From Burkholderiales bacterium (GTDB lineage Bacteria > Pseudomonadota > Gammaproteobacteria > Burkholderiales > Burkholderiaceae_F): a DNA stretch of 64,000 nucleotides. The notes beneath the pieces were generated by a model. It was not told the origin of the DNA. It was given only the letters and a program-made list of their open reading frames with translations, and made no database searches. Every line of letters starts with the position of its first letter. The first letter of the stretch is position 1. Position numbers and translations under genes: made by a program. The DNA lies in contig JADJWR010000004.1 in assembly GCA_016716275.1 (NCBI GenBank), forward strand, positions 62,001-126,000. Direction: 5' to 3'. Positions 21,333-30,107 of this stretch are shown here, piece after piece.

Positions 21333-21653
21333 GAAGGCGCAAAGGGTTCGGGTTGGCGCTTTGTTGCTTCAACCCCCTTGACTTATTCACAAAATCCCGC
21401 TTGGCAAAGGAGCGCCCGGGAGGCCGTGACAGAAGGCGCTGATCGTCGCCTTGCTCAGGCACAAACTATTGATTCGTAATGACTTCACGGCAGGCCCGCA
21501 TTTTGCTCGGCACTTGCCTGGGCGCCCGCCGAAGGAGCGCAAGAAGATTTCCGCGATCTTTTCCACACAATTGTCCACAGGGGCGGTGGAAGACATCAAA
21601 TTGAAATAAAACATGCGTTTGCCGCCGACTCTTCGCAACATGCTCGAAATTCG
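21333..21653. other. AT-enriched intergenic region with DnaA-box-like motifs (hemE-priA)
   Basis: This 321-base gap has no plausible gene. It holds TTATTCACA at 21383-21391 (exact fit to the DnaA box TTATNCACA) and two one-mismatch boxes in the same orientation, TTTTCCACA at 21559-21567 and TTGTCCACA at 21571-21579, 12 bp apart. It ends in an AT-rich stretch just before priA. Its base composition is clearly less GC-rich than its surroundings. Confidence 0.55.
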
Positions 21654-23690
21654 ATGACGGTCGACGGCGGCGCTTACGCGGAGATCGTCGTCGATCTGCC
21701 GGTTGGCCAGCCACTGACCTATCGGGTAGGCGAGGCTGGCGAGGAGGCGCGGGCGGGGGCGTGCTGCGTGGTCCAGGTGGGCCGGCGCGAGGTGATGGGA
21801 GTCTGCGTCGGCCGCAGCGCGCGTGCGCCGGTCGCCGAGGAGCGGATCCGGCCGGTGAAGCGCTGGCTGGGCGAGATAGCGCCGCTCGACGCGCATTGGC
21901 TGTCGTTCACCTGCTTCGCCGCCGAGTATTACCAATACGGCTGGGGCCAGGTCGCCGTGCCGGCATTGCCGCCGCTGCTGCGCGAGCCGCCGGGTCCGCG
22001 GTGGGGCGCCTCCCTCAGGCGCGTGCGCCAGTCTGGCGGGACAGCGGCCGGCGACCCGCCTGCCCCGCCAGCGGTCCCGGACGCGAATGCAGAGCAGCGC
22101 GCGGCCGTCGAGGCGATTGCAGCCGGCGATTGCTTCGCGCCGACCCTGCTGCACGGGGTGACGGGCAGCGGCAAGACCGAGGTGTACCTGGCGGCGATCG
22201 AAAGGCTGCTGGCGCGCGATCCGCTCGCCCAGGCACTGCTGCTGGTGCCGGAGATCGGGCTGACCCCGCAGCTGCAGGGGCGCCTTCACGACCGCTTCCG
22301 CGGACAGTCGATCGTCTGCCTGCACAGCGGCCTGCCGGCGGCCGAGCGCTCCGCAGCATGGCTGGCGGCGCACGAGGGCCGGGCGCGCATCGTGCTCGGG
22401 ACGCGTCTGGCGGTGTTCGCATCGTTGCCCGCGCTGCGCCTGCTGATCGTCGACGAGGAACACGACACGTCTTACAAGGCGGCCGACGGCATCCGTTACT
22501 CGGCGCGCGATCTGGCGGTCAAGCGGGCGCAGATGCTCGGTGTGCCGGTGGTGCTCGGCTCGGCCACACCGGCGCTCGAGACCTGGGAGCAGGCGGCGCG
22601 CGGCCGCTATCGCCTGCTCCGCCTGCCGCGCCGCGCAACCGAAGCGGCGCAGCCGCAGGTCGAGCTGATCGATCAGCGCCAGCACAAGCCGGCCAACGGG
22701 CTGAGCGAGCCGCTGCGAGAGGCGCTCGAGCAGACCGTTGCGCGCGGCGAGCAGGCGCTGGTGTTCATCAACCGCCGCGGTTACGCGCCGGTGGTGTCCT
22801 GCGCCGCCTGCGGCTGGCTGTCCGCCTGCCCGAAGTGCGCGGTGTTCGCGGCGTTTCACAAGACCGACGGCGCGCTGCACTGCCATCACTGCGGCTGGCG
22901 CAGCCGCGTGCCGCGCGCCTGTCCCACCTGCGGCAACCAGAACCTGGAGGCGGTCGGCCAGGGCACGCAGCGGCTCGAAGAAACGCTCGCCGCCGCGCTG
23001 CCGGCTGCGCGCATCCTGCGCATCGACCGCGACAGCACCCGACGGCGCGGCGCGGCGGACGCGGCGCTGGCTGCCGTTCATGCCGGTGAAACCGACGTGC
23101 TGGTCGGCACGCAGATGATCGCCAAGGGACACGACTTCCAGCGCGTGTCGCTGGTCGGCATCGTCAACGCCGACGCGCAACTGGTGTCGCACGACTTTCG
23201 CGCCCCCGAGCGGCTTTTCGCCACGGTCGTCCAGGTGGCCGGCCGTGCCGGCCGCAGCGGCCTGCCTAGCCGCGTGCTGGTGCAGACGCGCTTTCCCGAG
23301 CATCCGCTGTTCGCCGCGCTGCGCCGCTTCGACTACGAAGGCTTTGCGCGAAGCCAGCTGGCCGAGCGCCGGGCGGCCGGTATGCCGCCGTTCATCCCGC
23401 AAGCGCTGCTCACCGCGCAGGCGCGGACGCTCGAGACGGCGCTGGCGTTCCTCGGTCAGGCGCGCGCGCTCGGTCAGACAATGGCTGCGGCGGCGACGCT
23501 GTACGACCCGGTGCCGATGCCGCTGGCGCGCCTGGCCGGCGTCTTCCGCGCGCAGATGCTGATCGAGGCGCCACGTCGCGGCCTGCTGCAGGCATTCCTG
23601 CGCGAGTGGCTGCAGCGTTTGCGCGAAGGACGGTCACCGCCCGGCTCGCGCGTGCAGTGGCAGATCGAGGTCGATCCGCAGGAGATCTAG
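21654..23690 (+). CDS. priA: Primosomal replication restart helicase PriA
   Basis: A 678-residue SF2 3'-5' DNA helicase that restarts stalled forks. Walker A GVTGSGKTEVYL is near residues 165-175 and the DEEH box LLIVDEEHDTSYKA near 263-276. The zinc-binding cysteines run from about 382 (CAACGWLSACPKC, then CHHCGW and CPTCGNQN), and motif VI-type region VQVAGRAGRSG follows. Length is slightly short of the E. coli protein (732), normal for betaproteobacteria. The ATG at 21654 gives a typical N-terminal 3'BD domain. Confidence 0.96.
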   Translation: MTVDGGAYAEIVVDLPVGQPLTYRVGEAGEEARAGACCVVQVGRREVMGVCVGRSARAPVAEERIRPVKRWLGEIAPLDAHWLSFTCFAAEYYQYGWGQVAVPALPPLLREPPGPRWGASLRRVRQSGGTAAGDPPAPPAVPDANAEQRAAVEAIAAGDCFAPTLLHGVTGSGKTEVYLAAIERLLARDPLAQALLLVPEIGLTPQLQGRLHDRFRGQSIVCLHSGLPAAERSAAWLAAHEGRARIVLGTRLAVFASLPALRLLIVDEEHDTSYKAADGIRYSARDLAVKRAQMLGVPVVLGSATPALETWEQAARGRYRLLRLPRRATEAAQPQVELIDQRQHKPANGLSEPLREALEQTVARGEQALVFINRRGYAPVVSCAACGWLSACPKCAVFAAFHKTDGALHCHHCGWRSRVPRACPTCGNQNLEAVGQGTQRLEETLAAALPAARILRIDRDSTRRRGAADAALAAVHAGETDVLVGTQMIAKGHDFQRVSLVGIVNADAQLVSHDFRAPERLFATVVQVAGRAGRSGLPSRVLVQTRFPEHPLFAALRRFDYEGFARSQLAERRAAGMPPFIPQALLTAQARTLETALAFLGQARALGQTMAAAATLYDPVPMPLARLAGVFRAQMLIEAPRRGLLQAFLREWLQRLREGRSPPGSRVQWQIEVDPQEI

Positions 23691-23702
23691 CCTGGGTGGA
23701 GA

Positions 23703-23731
23703 AGCCGGCGGTTCGGCGACGCCGGCTTTTT
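23703..23731 (+). terminator. Rho-independent terminator after priA
   Basis: AGCCGGCG (23703-23710) pairs with CGCCGGCT (23720-23727) across a 9-base loop, followed by TTTT. Confidence 0.78.
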
Positions 23732-23754
23732 CGCCTGCTCGACGATCGGGCGCG

Positions 23755-24825
23755 TCACTTCGACTGCGCCAGCATGTACTCGACGGCGGCGCGGATCTCC
23801 GCGTCGCTTGCGGCGGCGGCCGCCCCCTTCGGCGGCATGGCGCCCTTGCCCTTGATCACGCTCGCCGTCAGCGCGTCGACGCCGGCCGACGCACGTGGCG
23901 CCCACGCCGCCTTGTCGCCGAGCTTGGGGGCGCCGGCCACACCAGAGGCGTGACAAGCCATGCAGGATCCGTCGTAGAGCTTCTTGCCGGCTGCGGCATC
24001 GACCCTGGCGGGGGCCGCCGCGGCGGCGACCGGCACGGCGGCCGGGGCCGCGGCAGTCGGCGCAGCGGCCGCTGGCGCGGCCTGCTTGCCGGCGTTGAAC
24101 ATGTACTCGATCGCCCGCTTGATCTCGGCGTCGGTCAGCTTGGCCATGCCGCCGCGCGCCGGCATGCCACCGTGGCCGGTGATCGCCGACTCATGCAGCG
24201 CGGCCAGCCCCTTCTCGATGCGCGGCTTCCACGCCGCCCAGTCGCCGACCTTCGGCGCCCCACCGGCGCCGCTCTCGTGGCAACTGCCGCAGGCTTCGGC
24301 CACCACCTGCTGGCCGCTGTGCTCGCCGGTCTTCACCGGATCGGGCTCCTTGAACTTCGCCCCGGAGGCGTTGGCCATGTGGACAACGGCGCGCGCGACC
24401 TCGATCGGGTCGAGGTCGGCGTTGCCGCCTTTCGCCGGCATTCCCTTGAAGCCGTCGACGGCATGCGTGAGCAGCGTCTCGTAGCCCTGCTTCAGTCGCG
24501 GTGCCCAGGCGGCGGTGTCGCCCGTCTTCGGCGCGCCGGCCACGCCGGCCGTGTGGCAGGCGCCGCAGGCGAGCTGGTAGACCGCCTCGCCCGACTTCAG
24601 CGCGCGCGGCCCGCTGGCCTGTGCGATGACCACCGAGCCGACCGGGCGAAGCCGCTCGGCGATCGCCTCGGGCGTCATCGCCTCGGCGCCGGCGCCGGCG
24701 GACTTCTGGCCGACGACGAACTTGACCAGCAGCACGATGATCAGCACCGGCACGACGAAGGCCAGCACCACGACGGTGATCAGTTGCCTGGGCGTCTTGA
24801 TCGGAGAACTGTGCTGTTCGGACAT
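23755..24825 (-). CDS. Triheme cytochrome c5-like protein, membrane anchored
   Basis: A 356-residue protein with a short cytoplasmic tail, one membrane segment (about residues 15-38, LITVVVLAFVVPVLIIVLLV) and three successive c5-type domains. Heme motifs are CGACH (87-91), CGSCH (179-183) and CMACH (288-292); each is followed by GAPK and by a Met-Pro loop (about 130, 221 and 330), the likely sixth ligand. An Ala/Pro-rich linker (about 249-275) separates domains 2 and 3. It is probably a periplasmic electron carrier tethered to the inner membrane, passing electrons between bc1 and terminal oxidases or reductases. Partner unknown. Confidence 0.9.
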   Translation of the reverse strand: MSEQHSSPIKTPRQLITVVVLAFVVPVLIIVLLVKFVVGQKSAGAGAEAMTPEAIAERLRPVGSVVIAQASGPRALKSGEAVYQLACGACHTAGVAGAPKTGDTAAWAPRLKQGYETLLTHAVDGFKGMPAKGGNADLDPIEVARAVVHMANASGAKFKEPDPVKTGEHSGQQVVAEACGSCHESGAGGAPKVGDWAAWKPRIEKGLAALHESAITGHGGMPARGGMAKLTDAEIKRAIEYMFNAGKQAAPAAAAPTAAAPAAVPVAAAAAPARVDAAAGKKLYDGSCMACHASGVAGAPKLGDKAAWAPRASAGVDALTASVIKGKGAMPPKGAAAAASDAEIRAAVEYMLAQSK

Positions 24826-24944
24826 CTGGGCGACCCCGGAGCGCGCCGCAGCCGGCGCAGTTAACGTTGGGCAAGCATGAAATTATAGGGGCCGGGCGGG
24901 CCGTCGCCCGGCGTCGGGCGCCGACCGGCTACACTGTCGCTGTC

Positions 24945-25021
24945 GCGCCCGTAGCTCAGTTGGATAGAGTACTGCCCTCCGAAGGCAGGGGTCGTGCGTT
25001 CGAGTCGCGCCGGGCGCGCCA
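24945..25021 (+). tRNA. tRNA-Arg (anticodon CCG)
   Basis: A 77-base tRNA with complete cloverleaf. Acceptor GCGCCCG pairs with CGGGCGC at the 3' end, discriminator G, and encoded CCA at 25019-25021. The anticodon arm CTGCC-loop-GGCAG presents CCG at 24979-24981, reading CGG (Arg). D-arm contains GCTCAGTTGGATAGAG, and the T-arm contains GTTCGAGTC. No direct repeat of the 3' end, which would indicate an integrated element, was seen nearby. Confidence 0.96.
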
Positions 25022-25084
25022 TCGTACGTTCCGCGGCGGTGGCGCGGCGTACCGTCCGCGTCATCGCCGCATCCCGCTGCCGCA

Positions 25085-25624
25085 CTAGTCGCAGGTCGCC
25101 GCGTCCACAGTCCGCATGCTCAGCGATGCGAAGCACAGCGATCGCGACGTGCCGTCGAGGGTCAGCACCAGCCTGCCGAGCACCAGTCCCCGGCTGCCGG
25201 GACGATGCAACCGGCCCTCCGCGTTGAACGACAGCACCGTGCCCGGAAACAGGGCGCCGAAATAGGGGCGGACGGTCATTCCGGCAACGGCCAGCGGCCG
25301 CTCGACCAGCGTCTCCTCACCGGAATCCTGCCTGCCGTCGTCGTTGCGGTCGCTGAAGGACCGCCAGCCGGTTGACCAGTCCCGCCCGTCCGCCGGCGTC
25401 ACTGCGACCGGACTGGCTCGCCTGATCGCTTCCGAGCGCGCCAGGTAGAAGGTCGCATGCAGATCGCTGCTGCCGCCGCGCAGGCGATGCCGAACGAGCG
25501 CATCCTTCATCGCCGGCACGGCGGCCCCGGCCAGAATGGCGGCAATCGACAGCGCCATCATCGCCTCGATCAGGCTCACGCCGTGCTGGCGGCCTGGCAC
25601 CCTGTCGATCCTCGTTGCGGCCAT
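25085..25624 (-). CDS. fimT: FimT/GspH-type pseudopilin (minor pilin, cassette 1)
   Basis: A 179-residue type IV prepilin with leader ending in Gly: RQHGVSLIEAMMALSIAAIL carries the Gly-1 cleavage site and Glu+5. The C-terminal GspH/FimT domain has the typical SEAIRRASPVAV and DRNDDGRQDSGEE stretches. Start ATG has GGGGAGAG upstream. It is inverted relative to pilV of the same cassette, whereas in the second cassette fimT is co-directional. FimT minor pilins are linked to pilus priming and, in some species, DNA uptake. Confidence 0.85.
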   Translation of the reverse strand: MAATRIDRVPGRQHGVSLIEAMMALSIAAILAGAAVPAMKDALVRHRLRGGSSDLHATFYLARSEAIRRASPVAVTPADGRDWSTGWRSFSDRNDDGRQDSGEETLVERPLAVAGMTVRPYFGALFPGTVLSFNAEGRLHRPGSRGLVLGRLVLTLDGTSRSLCFASLSMRTVDAATCD

Positions 25625-25970
25625 CGGAACTCTCCCCGTGCTCGCCTGCTCGGGGAAATCTTGGTGCCGCCGGCGCGCCGATCGAAGTGAATCTTCCGCA
25701 GCCGCCCCGCGGAATCTTCCGCAGCGATTGGCCCGCCGCTGAAGAACACTTGGCATGCATGCCGACCAACCAGCGCCGATGGCCGAAGCCGCCCATCGGA
25801 GCGAGCAGGCCAGACAGCGAAGCCAGATGAGCACCCATCCAAGCGGACCGGACAATCGGCGCACGGCGAGGCCGGCGATCGCGCCGCCGGCAGCCGACCG
25901 CCTCGCAGCAGGCAGACACGTGTCCTTCTGGCTCACCGATCACGACCGCCATGCGTCGCCGGCGCGCGCG
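25625..25970. other. Divergent intergenic region fimT/pilV, cassette 1
   Basis: About 346 bases between the divergent fimT and pilV starts. The pilV frame stays open through much of it (to 25755), so part could be coding if pilV starts earlier, but that N-terminal extension would bury the prepilin leader and has no conserved character. It must hold promoters for both directions; I see no convincing -10/-35 pair or sigma54 site. Confidence 0.4.
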
Positions 25971-26432
25971 ATGCCGTCGCGTCGGCAGTCTGGCCTCGGC
26001 CTGATCGAAGTGCTGGTCGCGCTGGTGCTGCTGTCGATCGGCCTGCTCGGGCTGGCCGGCCTGCAGGCGAGCGGCATGCGGGTCGGCCTCAGTTCGATCC
26101 AGCGCAGCCAGGCGGCGCAACTGGCGCAGGACATGATCGAGCGGCTGCGTGCCAACGTCGCCGGTGCCGGCGCCTACAACCTGGCGCTTGGTGACGCCGC
26201 ACCGGCTTGCGCAAGCGTGGCGGGGTGCGAGCTGCGCGACTGGCGGCTGCGCCTGCAGGCCCTGCCCGCCGGCACCGGCGCGGTGATGGTCAGCGGGCAG
26301 CAGGCGACCGTGATCGTTCAGTGGGACGACTCGCGCGGCGGCAGCGCGCTGCGTGGTTCCGCGATGGCCGATGCGGCACGCGGGCGGCTGCGCACGACCC
26401 AGCTGCAGATCACCGCGCAACTGGCGAACTGA
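25971..26432 (+). CDS. pilV: Type IV pilus minor pilin PilV (cassette 1)
   Basis: A 153-residue prepilin. The leader MPSRRQSG ends in Gly and is followed by LGLIEVLVALVLLSIGLLGL with Glu at +5. The domain continues like PilV (QAAQLAQDMIERLRAN and VIVQWDDSRGG near the end). The start at 25971 gives a normal short leader; earlier in-frame starts (for example 25827) are unlikely. No clear ribosome site. It is the first gene of cassette 1, with pilW starting two bases after its stop. Confidence 0.83.
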   Translation: MPSRRQSGLGLIEVLVALVLLSIGLLGLAGLQASGMRVGLSSIQRSQAAQLAQDMIERLRANVAGAGAYNLALGDAAPACASVAGCELRDWRLRLQALPAGTGAVMVSGQQATVIVQWDDSRGGSALRGSAMADAARGRLRTTQLQITAQLAN

Positions 26433-26434
26433 CG

Positions 26435-28033
26435 ATGGCCGGTGATCGCGCCCGCCAGTGCGGCCTGACGCTGACCGAGCTGATGGTCAGCGTGGCGATC
26501 AGCGTCGCGCTGCTGGTCGTGCTCGCCAACGTCTACCTCGGTTCGCGCGCTGCCTACCGGACCAACGAAGCGCTGGCGCGCTTGCAGGAGACCGGGCGGC
26601 TCGCCCTCGAACTGATCGCCCGCGACCTGCGCAGCAGCGGCTTTGCCGGCTGCCTGTCGCGCGGCGGTCGGATCACCGTCTATGTCAATCCACGGCCGGC
26701 GGCGCTCGATCCGCCGGCGGCGCTGCGCGGCCACGAACGCGCCGCCGGATTCGCCTACCCCGGTGGCGTCGAACGCCTGGCCGGCGACGACGACAGCGAC
26801 GTGGTCCGTATCGTCGCCGTCGATTCGACGGCCAGGGCCTACGTCGACGGCGAAAGCGACGTCGCGGCGGCAACCATCGCGATCCGCGACAACGACGCCG
26901 GCTTCGAACCGGGCGACCTGCTGGTGGTCAGCGACTGCGAGCGCGCCGCGCTGTTCGCCGTGACCGGCCTGCAGTCGAAGCCGCTCCGGCTGGCGCACGC
27001 CGCCGACCGAAACGGCGGCATCGACACGCCGACGCACCGCATCAGCCCGTCGTTCAAGGCGCGCGACCAGGCGTTCGTCGCCCGCTTCGACAGCGTCGCC
27101 TACTTCGTCGGCAGGCCGAAGGGCGACAGGCAGGCGCCGCCGTCGCTGTACCGCGCCGGCCTCGAGCGCACGGAGAAGGTGGTCGAGAACGTCGAAGATC
27201 TGGATTTCCTCTACGGTCTCGACGACGACGGTGACGGCGCGGTCGACCGCTACCTGCCGGCCGACCGGATCGACGCGGCACAGTGGGAGCGGGTGCTGAG
27301 CGTCCGCGTCAGCCTGCTGGCGGTGAGCGCCGAAGCTGCGCCGCCCGCTGGTGGACAGGTCGTCTACCTGCGCGACGTCGACGGCGACACCCTCCTCGAT
27401 CCACAGCCCGCGCGCGACGCGCGGCAGCTGCGGCAGGTGTTCACCACCACCGTGTCGCTGCGCAACCGACCGACTGCCATGAGATCCGCCTCCAGATGCC
27501 GGACCGGCGGCGCCGGCCGCCACCCACAGCGTGGCGCGGTGCTGGTCGTCGGCCTCGTCTTCCTGCTGCTGATGACGCTCATCGGCGTGACCGCCTTCGT
27601 GGTGGCGACGCAGGAGGAGCGAATGGCCGGCAATGCGCGCGACCGACTGCGCGCCTTCGAGGCGGCCGAACAGGCGCTGCGCCACTGCGAGGGTCATCTG
27701 AGCGGCCCGCTGCCGCCGGTGTTCTCGGCCGACGGCAGCGCCGACAGCGGCATGTATTCGGCGCCAGACGCCGGGCGCGCGCCCGCCGAGAAGGAGAAGT
27801 GGCAGGCGATCGACTGGGACGCCGAGCCGACCCGTCAGCTGGGCGGCGTGCCGGATGTCGCCGAGCAGCCGCGCTGCATCGCGCAGCAACTCGCCCGCGC
27901 GCCTTCGGGCAATGCCAGCCGGCGCGCCGAGGCAGCGGTCGTGCCGGCGTCGGCCTACCAGGTCACCGCGCGTGGCGTCGGCGCCCATCGACGCACCGTC
28001 GTGGTGCTGCAGAGCACCTTCGTACGCGACTGA
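26435..28033 (+). CDS. PilW-PilX minor pilin fusion (cassette 1)
   Basis: A single 532-residue frame. Residues 1-348 are PilW-like: prepilin QCGLTLTELMVSVAISVALL, the motif EALARLQETGRLALELIARDLRSSGF (core QETGRLALELIARDLR), and ending VFTTTVSLRNR. At ATG 27479 a PilX-like protein begins (HPQRGAVLVVGLVFLLLMTL, then QEERMAGNARDRLRAFEAAE). In cassette 2 these are two genes separated by a stop. Here an out-of-frame TGA overlaps the PilX ATG (ATGA), so a one-base change may have destroyed an ATGA overlap. Whether it is made as a fusion, separately, or not at all is unknown. Confidence 0.78.
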   Translation: MAGDRARQCGLTLTELMVSVAISVALLVVLANVYLGSRAAYRTNEALARLQETGRLALELIARDLRSSGFAGCLSRGGRITVYVNPRPAALDPPAALRGHERAAGFAYPGGVERLAGDDDSDVVRIVAVDSTARAYVDGESDVAAATIAIRDNDAGFEPGDLLVVSDCERAALFAVTGLQSKPLRLAHAADRNGGIDTPTHRISPSFKARDQAFVARFDSVAYFVGRPKGDRQAPPSLYRAGLERTEKVVENVEDLDFLYGLDDDGDGAVDRYLPADRIDAAQWERVLSVRVSLLAVSAEAAPPAGGQVVYLRDVDGDTLLDPQPARDARQLRQVFTTTVSLRNRPTAMRSASRCRTGGAGRHPQRGAVLVVGLVFLLLMTLIGVTAFVVATQEERMAGNARDRLRAFEAAEQALRHCEGHLSGPLPPVFSADGSADSGMYSAPDAGRAPAEKEKWQAIDWDAEPTRQLGGVPDVAEQPRCIAQQLARAPSGNASRRAEAAVVPASAYQVTARGVGAHRRTVVVLQSTFVRD

Positions 28034-28046
28034 AGGAGGGCCTGTC

Positions 28047-30107
28047 ATGGAGCTAGCGTTGACCGCAACTCGTTCGGCCGCGCCGCCGGCCGCAAGCGGC
28101 CTTCTGCGCTGCGCTCGGATGGCGCTCGCGGGCGGCGTGCTGGCTGCGCTGCATCTGGGCGCGTCGACCGCATCGGCGCAGGCGACCGACGCGGAACTCG
28201 CGTGCGCGAAGGACCTCGGCCTCGGCGGTGCGCTGTCTACCAACGCTTCGCGGCTCGCCGTCGAAGCGCGCCTGTTCCAGGCGAGCTTCGACACGCGCGA
28301 CTGGTCGGGTCGGCTGCGCGCCATGGCGGTGGACCGCAACGGTGCGCTGGGGGCCGCTGTCTGGGAAGCCACGATTCCGGCGGCCGCGCAGCGGCGCATC
28401 TTCACGTCGAGCGCCGCCGGTGCGGCGATCGAGTTCACCTGGCAGGCACTGGTCGCCGCCGGGATGCAGGCAGCCATCGGCGATGGCGACCTGTTGAACT
28501 ACCTGCGCGGCGACCAGAGCCGGGAGGCCTCGCCGGGCCAGCCGGCCGGCTTCCGGAAGCGCGGCGTGCGCCTCGGTGCGATCGTCAATTCGCAGATCGC
28601 CCTTTCCGGCGGCGAGGACTTCGGCTACGAGGCGCTGGTCGACACCGCCGATCTCGCCTCGCCGGCGTCGGCAGCCGGCCTCGCCTACGCCGCCTACCTG
28701 CGCGCGAAGGCTGGCCGGACCAGGCTGGCGCTGGTCGGCGCCAACGACGGCATGCTGCACGCGTTCGATGCGGCCAGCGGCGCGGAGAAGTTCGCCTACC
28801 TGCCGCGAACGTTGCTCGCCGAGCCGGTTTCCGCAACCGATCCGCGTTCGGTGCTGGTCCGCCTGGCCGATCCGGCGTCCGCACCGCGCTTCTACGTCGA
28901 CGGTTCACCGTTCGTCGGCGATGCCTACTGGGGCGGCGCGTGGCACACCGTCGCCGTCGGCACGACCGGCGTCGGCGGCAGGGGCGTTTTTGCCCTCGAC
29001 ATCACCGACCCCGAGGCGATGTCGGCCGGCAAGGTGCTGTGGGACATCGACGGAAGGACCGATGCCAATCTCGGCTACCCGGTTGGCCAGGCGGTGATCG
29101 GCAGGCTGCACGACGGCAACTTCTACGCCGTGTTCGGCAACGGCTATCGCAGTGCCAACGGCTGCCCGGTGCTTTACCTGGTGCGCCTGCCCGACGGCCA
29201 GTTGCGCCGCGTGCCGACCGGCGGGCGGTCGCTGGGCGACGCCTGCGCTGCGCCGAACGGCCTCGGCCGACCTTCACTGCACGACGTGCACGAGCGAGGA
29301 TCGGCTGGCCATCGCACCACCGACTACGTGTACGCCGGCGACCTGCGCGGCAACTTGTGGCGCTTCGACCTGCGCCAGGTGAACCTGCAGAACGATCCGC
29401 CGACCGGTGTCGGCGTCGAGCGGGTGTTGGTGGCGACCGACGCCGCCGGCCTGCCGCAGCCGATCACCGGCCCGATCGAGATCGGCGCCGCGCCGGCGGC
29501 GGTCGCCCAGGCGGGCACGGGGCCGAGGCCGGCCGCCCTCTGGTTCGGCACCGGCCGTCACCTGGCTGCCGATGATCGTGGCGACCCGTCGCGGCAGTCC
29601 GTCTACGGCATCGTCGACCGCTTCGACGGCCCGCTCGCCGGCGGCGACCTGCAGCGGCAGACGAGCAGCGTCGCCAGCGCGCTGGCGGGAGTCGTCGGCG
29701 GCGCATCGGTCGACTACACCGGCGCCGCGGCGGGGCGACGCCAGCATGGCTGGGTCATCGACCTGCCGCGGCCCGGCGAGCGGCTGATCGGCTGGCCGCT
29801 GGTGCGGCAGGGGCGCCTGCTGTTCGCCTCGCTTCTGCCTGACGGCGACAAGTGCTTCGCCGGCACCTCGTCGATCTTCGCCGTCGATCCGTTCGACGGC
29901 GTCGGACTGGCGAGGCGCATCTTCGCCGGCGATCCGGCGGCGGACTTCATCGGCTCGACGGCGGGCATCGTGCAGGACCTCGCCTACGTCGACGTCGGGG
30001 CGCGGGCCTACCTCTTCGCTGCCGGCGGCGCGCTGCAACTGGAACGGATCGAGCCTGCGCCGGGCGGCACCCGCGGCCGCGCGTCGTGGCGGGAGGTCTT
30101 CCGATGA
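28047..30107 (+). CDS. PilY1-like tip protein, short form lacking the VWA domain (cassette 1)
   Basis: A 686-residue secreted protein with a signal peptide ending ASTASAQA. It consists almost wholly of the PilY1 C-terminal beta-propeller: RTRLALVGANDGMLHAFDA, GVFALDITDP, FGNGYRS, VYAGDLRGNLWRFDL, LWFGTGR and the terminal ASWREVFR. The long N-terminal von Willebrand A region seen in the second PilY1 (MIDAS DDSGSM) is absent. The stretch where calcium-binding DxNxDxxxD normally stands (about residues 412-425, HDVHERGSAGHRTTD) is degenerate. It overlaps pilE at its stop, and would sit at the pilus tip. Confidence 0.85.
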   Translation: MELALTATRSAAPPAASGLLRCARMALAGGVLAALHLGASTASAQATDAELACAKDLGLGGALSTNASRLAVEARLFQASFDTRDWSGRLRAMAVDRNGALGAAVWEATIPAAAQRRIFTSSAAGAAIEFTWQALVAAGMQAAIGDGDLLNYLRGDQSREASPGQPAGFRKRGVRLGAIVNSQIALSGGEDFGYEALVDTADLASPASAAGLAYAAYLRAKAGRTRLALVGANDGMLHAFDAASGAEKFAYLPRTLLAEPVSATDPRSVLVRLADPASAPRFYVDGSPFVGDAYWGGAWHTVAVGTTGVGGRGVFALDITDPEAMSAGKVLWDIDGRTDANLGYPVGQAVIGRLHDGNFYAVFGNGYRSANGCPVLYLVRLPDGQLRRVPTGGRSLGDACAAPNGLGRPSLHDVHERGSAGHRTTDYVYAGDLRGNLWRFDLRQVNLQNDPPTGVGVERVLVATDAAGLPQPITGPIEIGAAPAAVAQAGTGPRPAALWFGTGRHLAADDRGDPSRQSVYGIVDRFDGPLAGGDLQRQTSSVASALAGVVGGASVDYTGAAAGRRQHGWVIDLPRPGERLIGWPLVRQGRLLFASLLPDGDKCFAGTSSIFAVDPFDGVGLARRIFAGDPAADFIGSTAGIVQDLAYVDVGARAYLFAAGGALQLERIEPAPGGTRGRASWREVFR

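Noticed and set aside
25022..25084. Integration of a mobile element at tRNA-Arg
   Set aside because: No direct repeat of the tRNA 3' end, integrase or phage gene is visible in the window; the pilin cassette beside it has chromosomal type genes.
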